Shown in pieces: positions 47,701-56,850 of a DNA stretch of 64,000 bases (position 1 is its first letter; each line of letters begins with the position of its first letter). The position numbers and the translations under genes are program-made. This DNA comes from Rhinopomastus cyanomelas. Its lineage: Eukaryota; Chordata; Aves; Bucerotiformes; Rhinopomastidae. The notes beneath the pieces were generated by a model that was given only the letters and a program-made list of their open reading frames with translations, searched no databases and was not told the DNA's origin. The stretch lies in the NCBI GenBank assembly GCA_013400115.1, contig VXBP01010393.1:186001-250000 (forward strand), given 5' to 3'.

Positions 47701-49954
47701 CCTTTGCCCACTCCACAGGCCGGTTCTTTGATGAGAATGAATCCCCTGTTGATCCGCAGCAGGGTTCTAAGCTGGCAGATTATAATGGGGATGATGGGAA
47801 CGTGGGTGAGTACGAGGCAGACAAGCAGGCTGAGCTGGCCTACAATGAGGAAGAGGATGGAGATGGTGGAGAAGAAGACGTCCAAGGTGAGCTTGGGCCG
47901 TGTCTCCATCCCGTTGTCATCAGTCCCACACTGAGTGTCTGTGTATGGTCTGTGGGAGCCCTGCTGGCCGCTGGCAGCTTCCTGCGGCAGCCCGTGCAGT
48001 CCGGCCTCGCTCTGCGGCGCCAGCGGGGTCACCGCTGCCCCGGGAGAGGACTCGCAGCCCCTAGTCCAGCTGGGCGGGTGGCTGCTGCCAGAACCGCCGC
48101 GTTGCAGCAGAGCTGCTCCCGGGGCTCTGACTGGAGGCACCACGAAGGCAGTCGGCAAGCTGGCCGGGTTCTGGCCACTGCTGCTGTCCCTTGGCAGTTC
48201 CCGGTGCGTCGTACTCAGATCCACTGGGGTCTGGCTCCCCCGATACCTGCCTCGTGAACCCGCTGCCAGCCTCCTCCCGGGACGCGCGCGTCCGCTGCCG
48301 CTTCCGCAGGGCTCCGTGCACGGCCTCGCGCAGCCTCTCTGCTGCACCGCTGGCCTGGGGGCCTCCTCTGGAAGCCCCGCGGGGAGACGCAGCGTGTGTG
48401 GTGTGCAGCGGGGGCACAGGCATTGGAGTGCCCCGGGCACCCTGGTCTGCAGCCGCGTCACACACGTTCCCGAGCTGCCGGCTGGTCAGAGGGGGATTGG
48501 TCTGCGGTGGTGACTGCGGGAAGCTGCAGGTGGGCGCTGACCACAGAGGGTGGGTGTTCTGGGGCTGGGCTGTGGCTGAGACAGTCGGGTGCAGGCTAAA
48601 GGGAAGGGTCGACCGGGCCCTGGGCAGCTCATTAACCCACAGACAGAAAGGAAGGTGCTGCTGCTGCTCCAGGAGGCGCTGCCCAGCCCCACTGTGCTCC
48701 AGGAGCTGTGGCCTGGCCGCGGCCGCGGACTGTAGTCGCTGTGCGGCTGGTGTCTGTTCCTCTGGGCCGCGACTTGCTTGGACAAGCGAGCTGGCAAGCA
48801 GAGCCCCTCGAGGACCTCAAGCAGCAGCGCAGGGCTCTGGTGGCCTCGGCGGGGGAAGCAGTGGCTTTGGGTGGCAGAGTCAGCCCTTTGTGGTGCTGTT
48901 TCCCACTCACTGACTGGATTGGCTCCGAGTGCCAGAGCCTGGCAAGCGGCTGCTCAGGAAAGGCATCTGCTTCAGTCTGTGCTTGGAACCGTTTGCAGCG
49001 TGGAGCTGGAGGGAGGGAGGGAGGGGGAGAAAACCTCCCTGAGTTTGTGTTGACCAGCAGCCCCAGGTTTGTGTGGGGCTGGGGCTGAGCGGCCCCGCTC
49101 CACGGGAGGCCCCGCGCTGGGTGCTCACGGGCAGATCCCCCACCGCGGGAGACCATGGGCTGGCACTGGGGTGGCTGGGCACTTGCGGTGCCAGGGTGGA
49201 TGGCAGAGGCTCTGTGAACGCAGTGGTGCCCACTGCTGCAGAACCGCCGCTGCAGCGGGTCCTGGTGATGATCGTCCCCCCCTTTGCTGTCCGGAGCAGG
49301 TCCCCGTGGGGTCCCGGTGCCACGTGCAGCCTCACGAACGGTGGTGGTGGACGGGCTGAAGAGCTCCGGTCAGCACCTCCGGGGGAAGCGCTGGGTCGCG
49401 GTGAGCTGTGCTTGGCGCCGCTGGGCACAGGCGGCTGTCCCGAGTGGAACAGCCAGCAGCGCAGGAAAGCTGCGGGGTCCAGACAGTGCCGTGAGGGCCC
49501 TGGCTGACACTGGAGGGGCCAAGTGGTGATCGGCAGGAGCCGGGCTAGCGGGTGTCTTAGAGCCGTGAAGGGCAGTGGTGAGATGTGTGGTGTTGGTGCT
49601 TCAAAGGGAGCAGGGGCACTGGCATCGAGGACAGGCTGGAGGTGGTGGAGAGCCGCCCTCTGCAGTCTCTCCTCACACGTTACCCTCCAGCCCGAGATGG
49701 GAGTGTGCGTAGGGACGGTGATCCCACCGCTGAAAAGCACGTGCTGCTGCTTCCACGGCTGGAGTGGCCGCGTGGCCACGCTGCCCTGTCCCCTCAGCGC
49801 GGCGCGGGCGTGTGTGGGCAGCTCACAGACACCCGCTCAGCGGGATCACGTTGGGTTTGATGTGACTGTTCTGATTGCAGATGACGAAGAGAGAGACCTG
49901 CAGAACGACCTCACTGACTACAAGCAGCCCCGCTTCGGCGACGGTGCCCTGTAG
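35471..49954 (+). CDS. GOLM2: GOLM2 (CASC4), Golgi membrane protein 2, ten coding exons
   Basis: The CDS joins 35471-35797, 40665-40719, 41806-41908, 42668-42758, 43145-43289, 43436-43516, 44284-44382, 45421-45588, 47719-47886 and 49881-49954. That is 1311 nt, or 436 residues plus TAG. Every intron is GT-AG and the reading frame stays open throughout. The protein starts MVGFGANRR, as vertebrate GOLM2 does, and its length is close to the human protein (433). It has a cytosolic tail (1-12), a hydrophobic signal anchor (about 13-33, type II topology), a luminal coiled coil (about 36-195), a weakly conserved polar region (about 193-356) and an acidic C-terminus (about 357-436). Sequons are at N115, N150 and N363, and luminal cysteines at C105 and C165. 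The family is a Golgi single-pass protein related to GOLM1 (GP73), and its molecular role is poorly defined. The paralogue GOLM1 is excluded because its C-terminus and coiled coil differ. Identity is very secure; exon edges are from splice signals and homology. Confidence 0.96.
35935..36135 (+). repeat. CR1 LINE fragment in GOLM2 intron 1, sense
   Basis: GGGTTCAGGATGGATGTTAG, GGGAACAGGCTGCCCAGGGC and GGCTGGACTGGGTGTTAAAG follow a CR1 3' region. Confidence 0.8.
39001..39345 (+). repeat. CR1 LINE copy in GOLM2 intron 1, sense
   Basis: It is the same subfamily as 28640, with GGAGCCAGGCTCTGCTCAGG, CCAGTGACAGGACAAGGGGC and TTTGGAGGTCCCTCCCAATC, ending GGGATTCTGTGACA. The frame still reads RRFHISVRRTLFPARVPEPW. 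Confidence 0.93.
40665..40719 (+). CDS. GOLM2: GOLM2 coding exon 2 (residues 110-127)
   Basis: This 55-nt exon encodes AKLQNNVSYQLADIHRLK plus the first base of E128. The acceptor is a pyrimidine-rich tract ending GTTGCAG, and the donor is GTAAGG at 40720 (phase 1). It carries the sequon N115-V-S, which is also present in mammalian GOLM2. It continues the coiled coil. Confidence 0.94.
41030..41106 (+). repeat. CR1 LINE 3' tail, sense
   Basis: GGGGGTTGGACTGGATGGTC then CCCTAGAGGTCCCTCCC and GGGACTCCGGGATAG is a CR1 3' end. The 5' limit is uncertain. Confidence 0.7.
41107..41460 (-). mobile_element. Avian endogenous retrovirus LTR remnant (solo, degraded)
   Basis: The + strand reads as the complement of a common bird ERV LTR: GCTCACTCCCCGCTGACTGA, AGCCCAGCCAGTCCCTCC, GAATAGCCCTTTGGCCAGTC, TGGGTCACCTGTGCTGG and, further on, GGCTTAGAATAAGG. 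The LTR sense strand is therefore the - strand, opposite to GOLM2. The place of the LTR TATA box is degraded. No internal retroviral sequence is present. The family class is recalled by pattern only. Confidence 0.6.
41806..41908 (+). CDS. GOLM2: GOLM2 coding exon 3 (residues 128-161, part of 162)
   Basis: The exon completes E128 and encodes the QLAELRQEF coiled-coil heptads through RRLEYD. It includes the NNT sequon at N150. The acceptor is CTCCTCTAG and the donor is GTAGGG at 41909, phase 2, splitting S162. Confidence 0.94.
41909..43144 (+). other. GOLM2: GOLM2 introns 3 and 4 (around exon 4)
   Basis: Introns 41909-42667 (phase 2) and 42759-43144 (phase 0) are GC-rich. I see no repeat or other gene in them. 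Confidence 0.8.
42668..42758 (+). CDS. GOLM2: GOLM2 coding exon 4 (residues 162-192)
   Basis: The exon encodes SLQCGQQIKEMRLQHEEN and on to VAREQK, the end of the main coiled coil, with luminal C165. The acceptor AG at 42666-42667 has a weak pyrimidine tract. Another AG seven bases further on (end 42674) would shift the frame. The first is chosen because it gives the conserved YxSxQCGQQ block. The donor is GTAACG at 42759, phase 0. Confidence 0.9.
43145..43289 (+). CDS. GOLM2: GOLM2 coding exon 5 (residues 193-240)
   Basis: This 145-nt exon starts ATQKAQSSKDADV, the counterpart of the ETQKIQSND region of mammalian GOLM2, and ends in DGTDK. It is rich in D, E, R, S and P and diverges more than the coiled coil. 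The acceptor is GCTTGCAG and the donor is GTGCTT at 43290, a non-optimal donor, phase 1. Confidence 0.9.
43436..43516 (+). CDS. GOLM2: GOLM2 coding exon 6 (residues 241-267)
   Basis: This 81-nt exon encodes EKSKPGGDAGMPEIEDND and on to AEDTPT. The GGDAGMP block with the following acidic residues matches vertebrate GOLM2. It is flanked by phase-1 introns on both sides, so skipping would keep the frame. The donor is GTGAGG. Confidence 0.92.
43517..44283 (+). other. GOLM2: GOLM2 intron 6
   Basis: This 767-base phase-1 intron is mostly one sense-oriented CR1 copy at 43745-44205. Confidence 0.85.
43745..44205 (+). repeat. CR1 LINE copy in GOLM2 intron 6, sense
   Basis: It starts GTGTCCAGCTCTGGGCCCCT, continues through CACAGGGATGATGGAGGG and TTCCACATCAGTGTGAGAAG, and ends GGGATTCTGTGAAAAC. 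It is internally shortened near 44140-44165 relative to the 28640 copy. Confidence 0.93.
44284..44382 (+). CDS. GOLM2: GOLM2 coding exon 7 (residues 268-300)
   Basis: This 99-nt exon begins ALKKPLLSAPKSGG and ends in PRAPDAAP. Only the ALxKP start is clearly conserved; the rest is low-complexity and proline-rich. The acceptor is CTCCTGCAG and the donor is GTGAGA. It is symmetric phase 1-1. The first bases follow a CR1 copy that ends about 80 bases upstream. Confidence 0.88.
44383..45420 (+). other. GOLM2: GOLM2 intron 7
   Basis: This is a 1.0-kb GC-rich phase-1 intron with no recognisable repeat. A 351-residue antisense open frame (44609-45664) crosses it and exon 8 and is judged a composition artefact. 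Confidence 0.8.
45421..45588 (+). CDS. GOLM2: GOLM2 coding exon 8 (residues 301-356)
   Basis: This 168-nt exon encodes APHGDGDAGVAKQIPPNP and LQRLRFEENPEAPKEL, ending in LQKMKQ. The NPLQRL motif and the final KMKQ match the vertebrate family (PLQRL, KLKQ). It has an excellent acceptor (CCCTCCGCAG) and donor (GTAAGT). It is symmetric phase 1-1 and is a plausible cassette exon. Confidence 0.92.
45767..45825. repeat. 30-bp perfect direct duplication
   Basis: CTGCTCCCTCGAGGGCATGG and the next nine bases occur at 45767 and again at 45797. The copies are identical, so the duplication is recent. Confidence 0.9.
47365..47402. repeat. 19-bp tandem duplication
   Basis: GCCAGGCGGCGGCCCCTGT is present twice in a row, with a partial third copy beginning at 47403. 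Confidence 0.85.
47719..47886 (+). CDS. GOLM2: GOLM2 coding exon 9 (residues 357-412), acidic C-terminal block
   Basis: The exon encodes SRFFDENESPVDPQQ, GSKLADYNGDDGNVGEYE, ADKQAELAYNEEED and GDGGEEDVQ. It is nearly identical to mammalian GOLM2 and is the best conserved segment after the membrane anchor. It is 168 nt, symmetric phase 1-1, with acceptor CTCCACAG and donor GTGAGC at 47887. Confidence 0.95.
47887..49880 (+). other. GOLM2: GOLM2 intron 9
   Basis: This 2.0-kb GC-rich phase-1 intron has no clear repeat. A purine-rich GGGA-repeat run lies near 49010-49028. Confidence 0.8.
49881..49954 (+). CDS. GOLM2: GOLM2 coding exon 10 (residues 413-436 and stop)
   Basis: The terminal coding exon encodes DDEERDLQNDLTDYKQ and PRFGDGAL, then TAG at 49952-49954. 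The family ends with DDEERELQ...DY...FND-VL, so this is the expected C-terminus. The acceptor is CTGATTGCAG. Confidence 0.94.
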
Positions 49955-51355
49955 GGCCTGGCGCGGGCAGGACGTGTGGACGAGGAGAGGCCGCGACTGG
50001 GGGACGCTCGAGGTGCTGCAACACTGAACCATTTCCCTTTGGAGTTTCTCACTTGGAAGGAAGCGGCGGACGGCAGGCGCCGGGCGCTCGGGGCTGGCCC
50101 AGGGAGGGCTTTGCACGGCGGTACCGCGGCACGTCAGGCGAGGCCCCCTCGGCTGTGACGGCCAGCTGACTCCTCAGACTGCGCCTTCTCGGGCAGCAGC
50201 CCTGCTGAGGTGACGGAGAGGGGCTGGGCCGTTCCTGCAACTGAGAAACCCCTGTGCAACCTTCACAAAGCTGGAGAACCTGCGCGGGGTGCGGCTCCTT
50301 CCTACAGCACTGCTGCGCGAGCGCAGCTGCTCCGCTTGCCTCTCGAGAGCCACGCTCCTGCCCTCGGCAGCCGAGCCCTGCGCCTGCAGGACGTCGTCCC
50401 TTCCGTGCTGGACCCGAAGGAAGCTGTGGGGGTCCTCCGGAGCGGGTGCCGTGTTCACCGCCGCGAGCGGGAGGCTGAGGCGCTTGGTGCCGGAGCTGCG
50501 CTCGTCAGCAGCTGCTGCAGACGCTGGGCAGGAACAGGCTGCTTTCAGAGGCAACAGAGACCCTTCAGCAGAGCTGGCAGGGAGTCCTGGGTGGGGTGTC
50601 CAAGGGAGCAAGTGAGGAGCAGATGAGGTCTGTAGGACCTTCCTGGAAGGACCAGCCCTTCTCCGCTCCCCTCAGCGCCCTCATCCACCCCCTGCGGCAG
50701 TCGCTCCGGTCCGTTTGCGGTTCAGGACTCTGCTCTCTCAGCGTCTGCCACGTTCCCCGTCTGGGTTTTTAAGCGGGAGCCGCGCGAGTCGGGCGCCTTC
50801 GTGTTCTGTGTTCGGGCACCTTCTGACTGTGACGGAGCCGCCTGCCGCTCTGCGGCGCTGGCAGGGACCCAGCCGGCTTCTCCACAAGGGCTACGGCGAC
50901 AGCAGCCTGGGGCCGGGCAGGGGCGACCGCCCGTCCCTCCGCACCCGGGCTCCGGCCGGCCCCACCGGTCGGGTTTGCCCGCCGCCGCGAACCCCGGGAT
51001 CCTCTGCAGCACTCACGAGGGTTTTCCCAGTCGCTGCTCTGTCCCAGGAACCTTTTACCAATCAGTCTTAACTCTTGGCCAAGGCACCGCCCTGCCGACT
51101 GGGCGCTCGGCTCCGGGGGCAGGAGTGGGGCAGCCCTTTGCATGGTGGGATGTCCTGTCAGTTGGGAAGAGGGTGCTGAACCTGCTGTGGAGCCGGCGGG
51201 GCCGCCCCGGTCGCCCGCTCAGAAAACCCCGTATTTAAACGTCACCGGTTCTTCTGTCTGCGGCTGTAACTTCACCCCGAGTTAGGTGTTAACTTAATTC
51301 TTCTAATGGCAGCAACACTTATGGGTTCTAATAAATTAAGTTGTTTAAAGTACCC
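49955..51355 (+). other. GOLM2: GOLM2 3' untranslated region (inferred)
   Basis: From the stop codon to the first good poly(A) signal is about 1.4 kb of GC-rich sequence with no CR1 copy. It becomes AT-richer in its last 150 bases. The exact cleavage site is inferred to fall 10-30 bases after AATAAA, near 51350. Confidence 0.65.
51330..51335 (+). terminator. GOLM2: AATAAA poly(A) signal of GOLM2
   Basis: This is the first canonical AATAAA that I see on the + strand after the GOLM2 stop codon. It is followed within 20 bases by a T-rich stretch (TTGTTTAAAG). Confidence 0.7.
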
Positions 51356-51639
51356 GCGGCTCTGTGCCCGATGGTTGGGCTCTTGCTTGGCACTTCGGAC
51401 AGGGGCACCAACTGGGAGTTCCACACAGGGCTGCCTGCTCCCAGTCCGGCTCTGGTGCTGGGAGCTGGGCCGGTTTGTAGCTGCTGCCCGGCTACACCGG
51501 AGGTGCAGGATCCGTCAGCAAAACTTCAGCTATTTGCTTGCTCCTTCTATTTAGAACAGCCCCCAGTTAGGTTTCTTTAGGGCTAACGAGAGTCAAAATT
51601 AACCCCACATCCTGGTTTCCAATGACCCACTAACCCACC

Positions 51640-51858
51640 GCCCTGTAACTGCAGCCGGGCACAGGGCCACCAGGAAGAGAGTCTCCTCGGCCAGGCCCTG
51701 GGATGGGCTGGGCTGCCCAGGGTGGGCGCTGAGCCCCCATCCCCGGATGTGGTGCTGGGGGATCTGGTTTAGGGGTGACCTGGCAGAGTGGGGTTGCTGG
51801 TTGGACTCGCTGATCCTGGGGGGCTTTTCCCACCCGAACGGTTCTGTGATTCCCAGGA
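51640..51858 (+). repeat. CR1 LINE 3' fragment after GOLM2, sense
   Basis: GGATCTGGTTTAGGGGTGAC, TTGCTGGTTGGACTCGCTGA, GGGGCTTTTCCCACCC and GGTTCTGTGATTC form a clear CR1 3' end. The part before about 51700 is less certain. Confidence 0.8.
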
Positions 51859-52179
51859 GCCATCACCAGGTCTGCGCCCGCCTTCCGCACAGGTCACCGC
51901 TGGTCGGGCAAGGCCAGGGGAGGGACAAAGTGTGCCCTGGGTGCTGTCTGAAGATGTCAGATGGCTGCCCGGCGGCCTTTGCCCTGTTCCTTGAGACATC
52001 GATACCCAACAGTTTCCGTGGCCTCTTTCCTAACCACCCCAGGAGGAAGGCAACCGGGTTCCAAAGGAGGGATGCGAGGGTGCGTCTGGGAAGCGAATTC
52101 CACCCCTGCCTCAGCTGGCGTCTCCCCGGCTGCACCGGCAACAGGCAGCCGCTTCCTGTTCCCTTCGAAATGCAGCCAG

Positions 52180-52245
52180 GCCTCCGCAGAGCGGCTCTGG
52201 GAGCCACCCGGGGCCTCCGCAGAGCGGCTCCGGGAGCCACCCAGG
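52180..52245. repeat. 33-bp tandem duplication
   Basis: GCCTCCGCAGAGCGGCTC and the following bases repeat at 52180 and 52213 with one clear difference. Because 33 is a multiple of three it also creates a false repeated peptide in an antisense open frame. Confidence 0.85.
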
Positions 52246-53534
52246 ACTCTCCAAAGCAGCTGCAGGAGCTGGGAGCCAGGGCCCGGCTCTGCCTCTGTGT
52301 TTTGGGAAAGCATCTGGCGGAGCACAGCCCTGCAGCCACCCAGTAGGCTCCTGGCGGTGGCCTTCTGCGGAATCCGATGTCGGTCACCAAGCGCTTTGCC
52401 CGTCCTCAGTGATCCAAGGGTGGAGGAATTTCGTTTCCAAAGGGAACTGTTCTGTCGGATGGATTCCACTCCAGCCAGAGAGGCTGCTGGTTTGGAACCT
52501 GCCAGTGTTCTGGGAGTGAGGAGCCCGGTGCTGAGTGGGCTCGTAGGTGGCTTCATCACAGCAGCTTTCTGAGCCCTCGGAGACCCAAAGGGGTTGCGTG
52601 TCCCCTCTCGCACTGCTCCCTCCACCCCAGGCCTGCAGTTGTGCCCCGCTGCCTCCTCACACAACAACAGTCTCACACGAGGATCGTCCCCACCCTCAGC
52701 TCCACGTGAGATCTGCTCTCCGTGCAGCAGCCTGGGAAGCCCCACGTCCCGCTGCCTTAACCCCGTGTGTAGGCTGCAGCAGCGCTGAGCTGGGGCGACT
52801 TCCGCGGCTGGGAGGCTATGATTCCCGAAGCAAACACCCCCCGCCCCGGGGCTGCCTGCGCTCGCAGCTCCTGCCAAAGAGCTCGAGCTCTGGCCTTCGG
52901 GAGCCGCGAGAGTTTGCCAGCCAGCTGAAACCCGCCGCTGTCGGGCGGCACCGCTCACCTCTCACCGCCTGCCTTCGGGACGGCGAGGAGCACCCGCTCC
53001 GGCACAAGCCTGTCGCGCGCCCGTGTTTCAAGGCCCCGTGCCCATTGGCGCGACCGCAGCTCGTCGCCTCGAAGCCAGGAGCCCCTCAGCACCGGCGCTC
53101 CCGCCTGGCCCAGCCCGGGTTCGGTTTGCCAGCCAGGCAGCACCGTTTCCATGGCGATGGCAGCACACAAACCACGGGCAGGTCTGCCAGCCAGCGAGCT
53201 GCGCACACTTCCCCAGCCCCGCCAGCCAGACTCCGCGGCCAAGCGGCGCTCGCCTGCGGTGCAAGCGCGCTGCGGGAACAACCACACAAACCATCTCCGC
53301 GAGCCGGCCCAGGCCGGGCCCGCACAGGGCACAGGGTGCAGGGCAGAGCTCTGCCGCCGGCGCTGGGCACCCGCCAGGGCCCTGGTCCTTCTGACACAGT
53401 TCGCTCTTCGCCCTGCACCTGCCTTTTTCAGTCCCTAACGAGTAACAGCTCTGCCCTCCCGTAAGTCGCCCAGCACCCCAAACTGGGCTACCCAGGTGCT
53501 GGGAAATGGACTGAAGGGTGGCCACATTAACGTT

Positions 53535-53625
53535 GGTCGGTGTGGGAAGGGCAGGTGTCAGGAGGATGGAGCCAGGCCCGGCTCAGGGGCACCCAGTGAT
53601 GGGACAAGGGGCAGCCAACGGTCCA
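53535..53625 (+). repeat. Short CR1 LINE fragment, sense
   Basis: GGTGTCAGGAGGATGGAGCC then CTCAGGGGCACCCAGTGATG matches the internal part of the 28640-type subfamily. Confidence 0.8.
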
Positions 53626-54357
53626 TTTAGAGTAAAAAGGACCTTTGCTGATCGCCCTCAGGTTCCTCACCGCTCCCGCTCTTACAGCAGCTCCTCCCCG
53701 GCTCAGGCCACAGAGCTAAACCCCAAAGCCATCCCTCAGGCGAAGCCAGGACTCCTGGCAGCAGCAGCAGCGGCTCCCTCTGCCCGAGGCTCTCCAGCCC
53801 AGCCAGGACCTGCAGTCCCTGCGAGAGCAGGAACGCTCGGCAGTGCGGCCGGCTGGCGGAGCAGAAGGGGAGTCTCACGACACCCCACACAGCACACAAC
53901 ACCCCCGTGCCAAGCGTGAGACCCCCAGTCATCGTTCTCCTTGTAGGCTCCACGCCCGCACTCCCTTCCAGCACGACGCCCCAGCCCACGGCTCTGCACC
54001 AGGGGGTGTTCACACCCTTCACATCCTTGCCCAGTCTGAAGCCCCCAGTCAGACCAGGCTGCCCATCACAGCACCCGGTCTGGTAACTGAGCGCTCCGGT
54101 GCCGAGAGGTTCAGCTGAGAAGACGGAGCCTTGTCCTCAGCCGCAAAGCCTTTCTCCCGCCGAAAGAGATTCAAACCCACATCCAAAAGGTGACTTTGCT
54201 CGCAGCAGCGCCTCTGAGCTCCTGCGTTCTCAGCAGAGTCCACCTCACTGAAGAAACGAGGTGGCCAGCGGCTTTCTCCTTTCTCTGGCTCCTCAGCCTG
54301 TGCTGAGCTCTCCCCGAGCAGTCGCGGTGGGATCAGCAGTGGGAGTCCCCCAGGTGG

Positions 54358-54571
54358 GTGCGTTCCTCCTGCCCAGCCCAGGCCCAGGCCGTGCCAGAGC
54401 CAACACGCACAGACCCACCGAAACTGGTGCTTGCTCCTCCTGCCCAGCCCAGGCCCAGGCTGTGCCAGAGCCAACACGCACAGACCCACCAAAACTGGTG
54501 CTTGCTCCTCCTGCCTGGCCCAGGCCCAGGCCGTGCCAGAGCCAACACGCACAGACCCACCGAAACTGGTG
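54358..54571. repeat. 71-bp minisatellite, three copies
   Basis: The units begin at 54358 (two bases shorter), 54427 and 54498, each containing CCAGCCCAGGCCCAGGC-like and CCAACACGCACAGACCCACC stretches. Copies differ at only a few positions. The period is not a multiple of three, so the repeat makes several shifted open frames on both strands. Confidence 0.95.
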
Positions 54572-56850
54572 CTCGCCTTTGTTTCCGCAGGGGGAGTGCG
54601 GCGCCATCTGAGCTCCCCTTCCCAGCAGCTGAAGTGTCAGCAGTGAGAACAGCGAGTCTGTGGCTGCTCCCGGACAGACAGATTGGATCCCAGACGTCAG
54701 GCAGGGAGCAGCAAGCACAGCCTGGTGGCTGCTCCTCAGCTGAGGCAAGTGCGGGGCTCTGCTCCCGCACTACACAGACCCCATTCCCTGCAGGGAGGCA
54801 ACAGAAAGCAGTCCTTGGGGGCAAGTCATTTTGAAACTGGAAACCCAAAGGAGAATCCCCTTTGCACAACGATCGCAGCCTCTGTGTAGGGAAGGAAACT
54901 GTACTCAACTGCTGAGCTCCGGAAGCCAAGGGCCACCCGCAACAGTGATGCTGAAATCCTAGAGGGAGCTTCAAGGACAACACACAGCCCCTCAGCGAAT
55001 CATCCAGGAAATCAGACCTTTCCCTCCGACGAGGAGCAGAGCCCACAAGGCACGACGGAGCATTTTAGCTTAGGAGTCCCTACACATGGGACAGGAACTC
55101 CAGGCTTTTGAGGCACAGAATCACAGAACCACTGCACTGCCAGCGCCTGATCTGCACAGCACCGGGGCAGTCACTGCAAAGCAGGGCCTGCGAAACGAGC
55201 AACACACACAAAGCTAATGGCTCGGCCAGCCTCAGGGGAGGAGAGAGAGAGAGCGCGGAGAGGAAGCCATGAGCTGTGCGGACACTCCAAGAGCCCTTCA
55301 GGAACCCAGTGCTTGCTTTCTGCGCCCGTTTCCCTGTCAGGTGAGGAAAACACTCCCCCACGGTACCTCAGTCTGACAGAGCACCTGCAGTCCTGCACTG
55401 GGGAGAACCCGCCGCGGCCGACGCACCAGGCCTTTCCTCAAACCCAACGCTCGCGCCGAGCTCCTGACGCTTCCCGCGGGCGCAGCGCTGTTCAGCATCT
55501 CCCGCACGGGCAGAGCTCGTGCTCTGAACGCTCTGCACACGCTCTGCAGGAGCGGCTTGCAGCCGGCGGCCCTCTGCCCTTCTGCCTTCGTAGCCCCATC
55601 AACAGGCGGCAAGGCACAGGTTCCCGCCGGACCGGGCTCGCTGCTGCTCCAGCGCCCTCTCCCCAAGATGCTGGTTGAGGGGAGCCCGAGAGCGCTGGAG
55701 CAGCACCTTTACCTCCTCTGCGATGCAGACATGTCCGGTTCTTGTTCCCATCAGGCTCGGTTTGAACCCCAAGTCATTTCCCAAGAGGGCTTACTCTTCT
55801 TGAGTGCTTCTGGCTTTGCTCAGCAAGGCACCAGGCCGCTCCGGGAGCCGTGCAGATCTCTGCTTGCCACGAAGCCCGCTCATGGCTCTCCTCGGGCAGC
55901 CAGTTCCACAAGCAATCCCAACTGCTTGTTCAGAATCCCCACTTCCCCGGCACCAGCGAACGCCCCACTGTGCTGCAGCCACCCTGCCGCACCAGCTCCC
56001 TCTGGATGGGCTGAGGAACCGTCTTCGTTGAGTTTTAACACGTCCAAGCGAACCTCTTCCGCGGCGATCACAGAACAAACATCCCAGCGCAGCGGGCACC
56101 GAGCGTGTTCGGAGAGGCTCTAAAGGCCTCGGTCACCGGCTCTGAGTGGGGCCCGAGCCGCTCCCACTGCCCTTTCACCACCGACACGAGCTGGATGAAT
56201 GCCTTCTGCTGCCGCCACTGCAGTCCTGCCACGGGATGCTTAGGGAACCTTGGCCCCACAGCAGCACATGCAGCTCGGTTTAACAAGCCAATAAACATTT
56301 TAAGTGACTGGAGAGCAGAGACTTTTTTAATGTGACCCGGGTTTAAAAGCCAAGAAGGGAGCCAACAGGTAGTAGGAAAAGAAAACACACAGTACCTGCG
56401 CGGGTTTGTGCCCTCTGCCAGCCAGCTGGGGCACCGGGAACCACCCAGCCCTGAGCAGCACTGGCACCAGGTACCCTAACGCCAGTCGCTGGCCCCAGGC
56501 GACTCCGGTGTGAAGAGGCCGGTGGGGAAAAGCGTTCCCGAGTGGCGAGATTAAACCCCACAGGTTGAGCAGGACACGGGCTGCAGCTCTGAGCCGGCCA
56601 CGTCCACCAGCGCTCTGCGAGAGGCGCGGAACCGCTTCGGGAAGCCGCCGGGACGCTGAAGCCTGGAGCAGCAGCAACCACAGCCGGAAGCAAACACCCG
56701 AAACCCGCCCAAACCAGGAGATAAAGTAGGAATCAAACTTCCCAGGAGACTCCACAGGCCACTTAACCTCCCGCCTGGCCGCACTGAGCCGGCGCTCCCC
56801 GCACACGGGGAGCTCGGCTGAGGGGGCGCGAAACCCGCCCCCGTTCCCCC

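Larger units (their letters stand above)
45589..47718 (+). other. GOLM2: GOLM2 intron 8
   Basis: This 2.1-kb phase-1 intron contains a 30-bp direct duplication (45767-45825) and a 19-bp GC-rich duplication (47365-47402). Otherwise I recognise nothing. Confidence 0.8.
51860..56300. other. GC-rich intergenic DNA downstream of GOLM2
   Basis: Apart from the tandem repeats and the CR1 fragment listed, no gene is recognised. Long open frames (for example 51957-52958 minus) are low-complexity translations of GC-rich DNA. Confidence 0.55.

Noticed and set aside
51957..52958. 333-codon - strand frame with an 11-residue repeat
   Set aside because: The peptide repeat is the shadow of the 33-bp DNA duplication at 52180-52245.
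54160..54200. GATTCAAACCC resembling a tRNA B box
   Set aside because: No A box or cloverleaf can be built around it.
54333..55046. Apparent repeat protein on both strands
   Set aside because: Produced by the 71-bp minisatellite in shifting frames.
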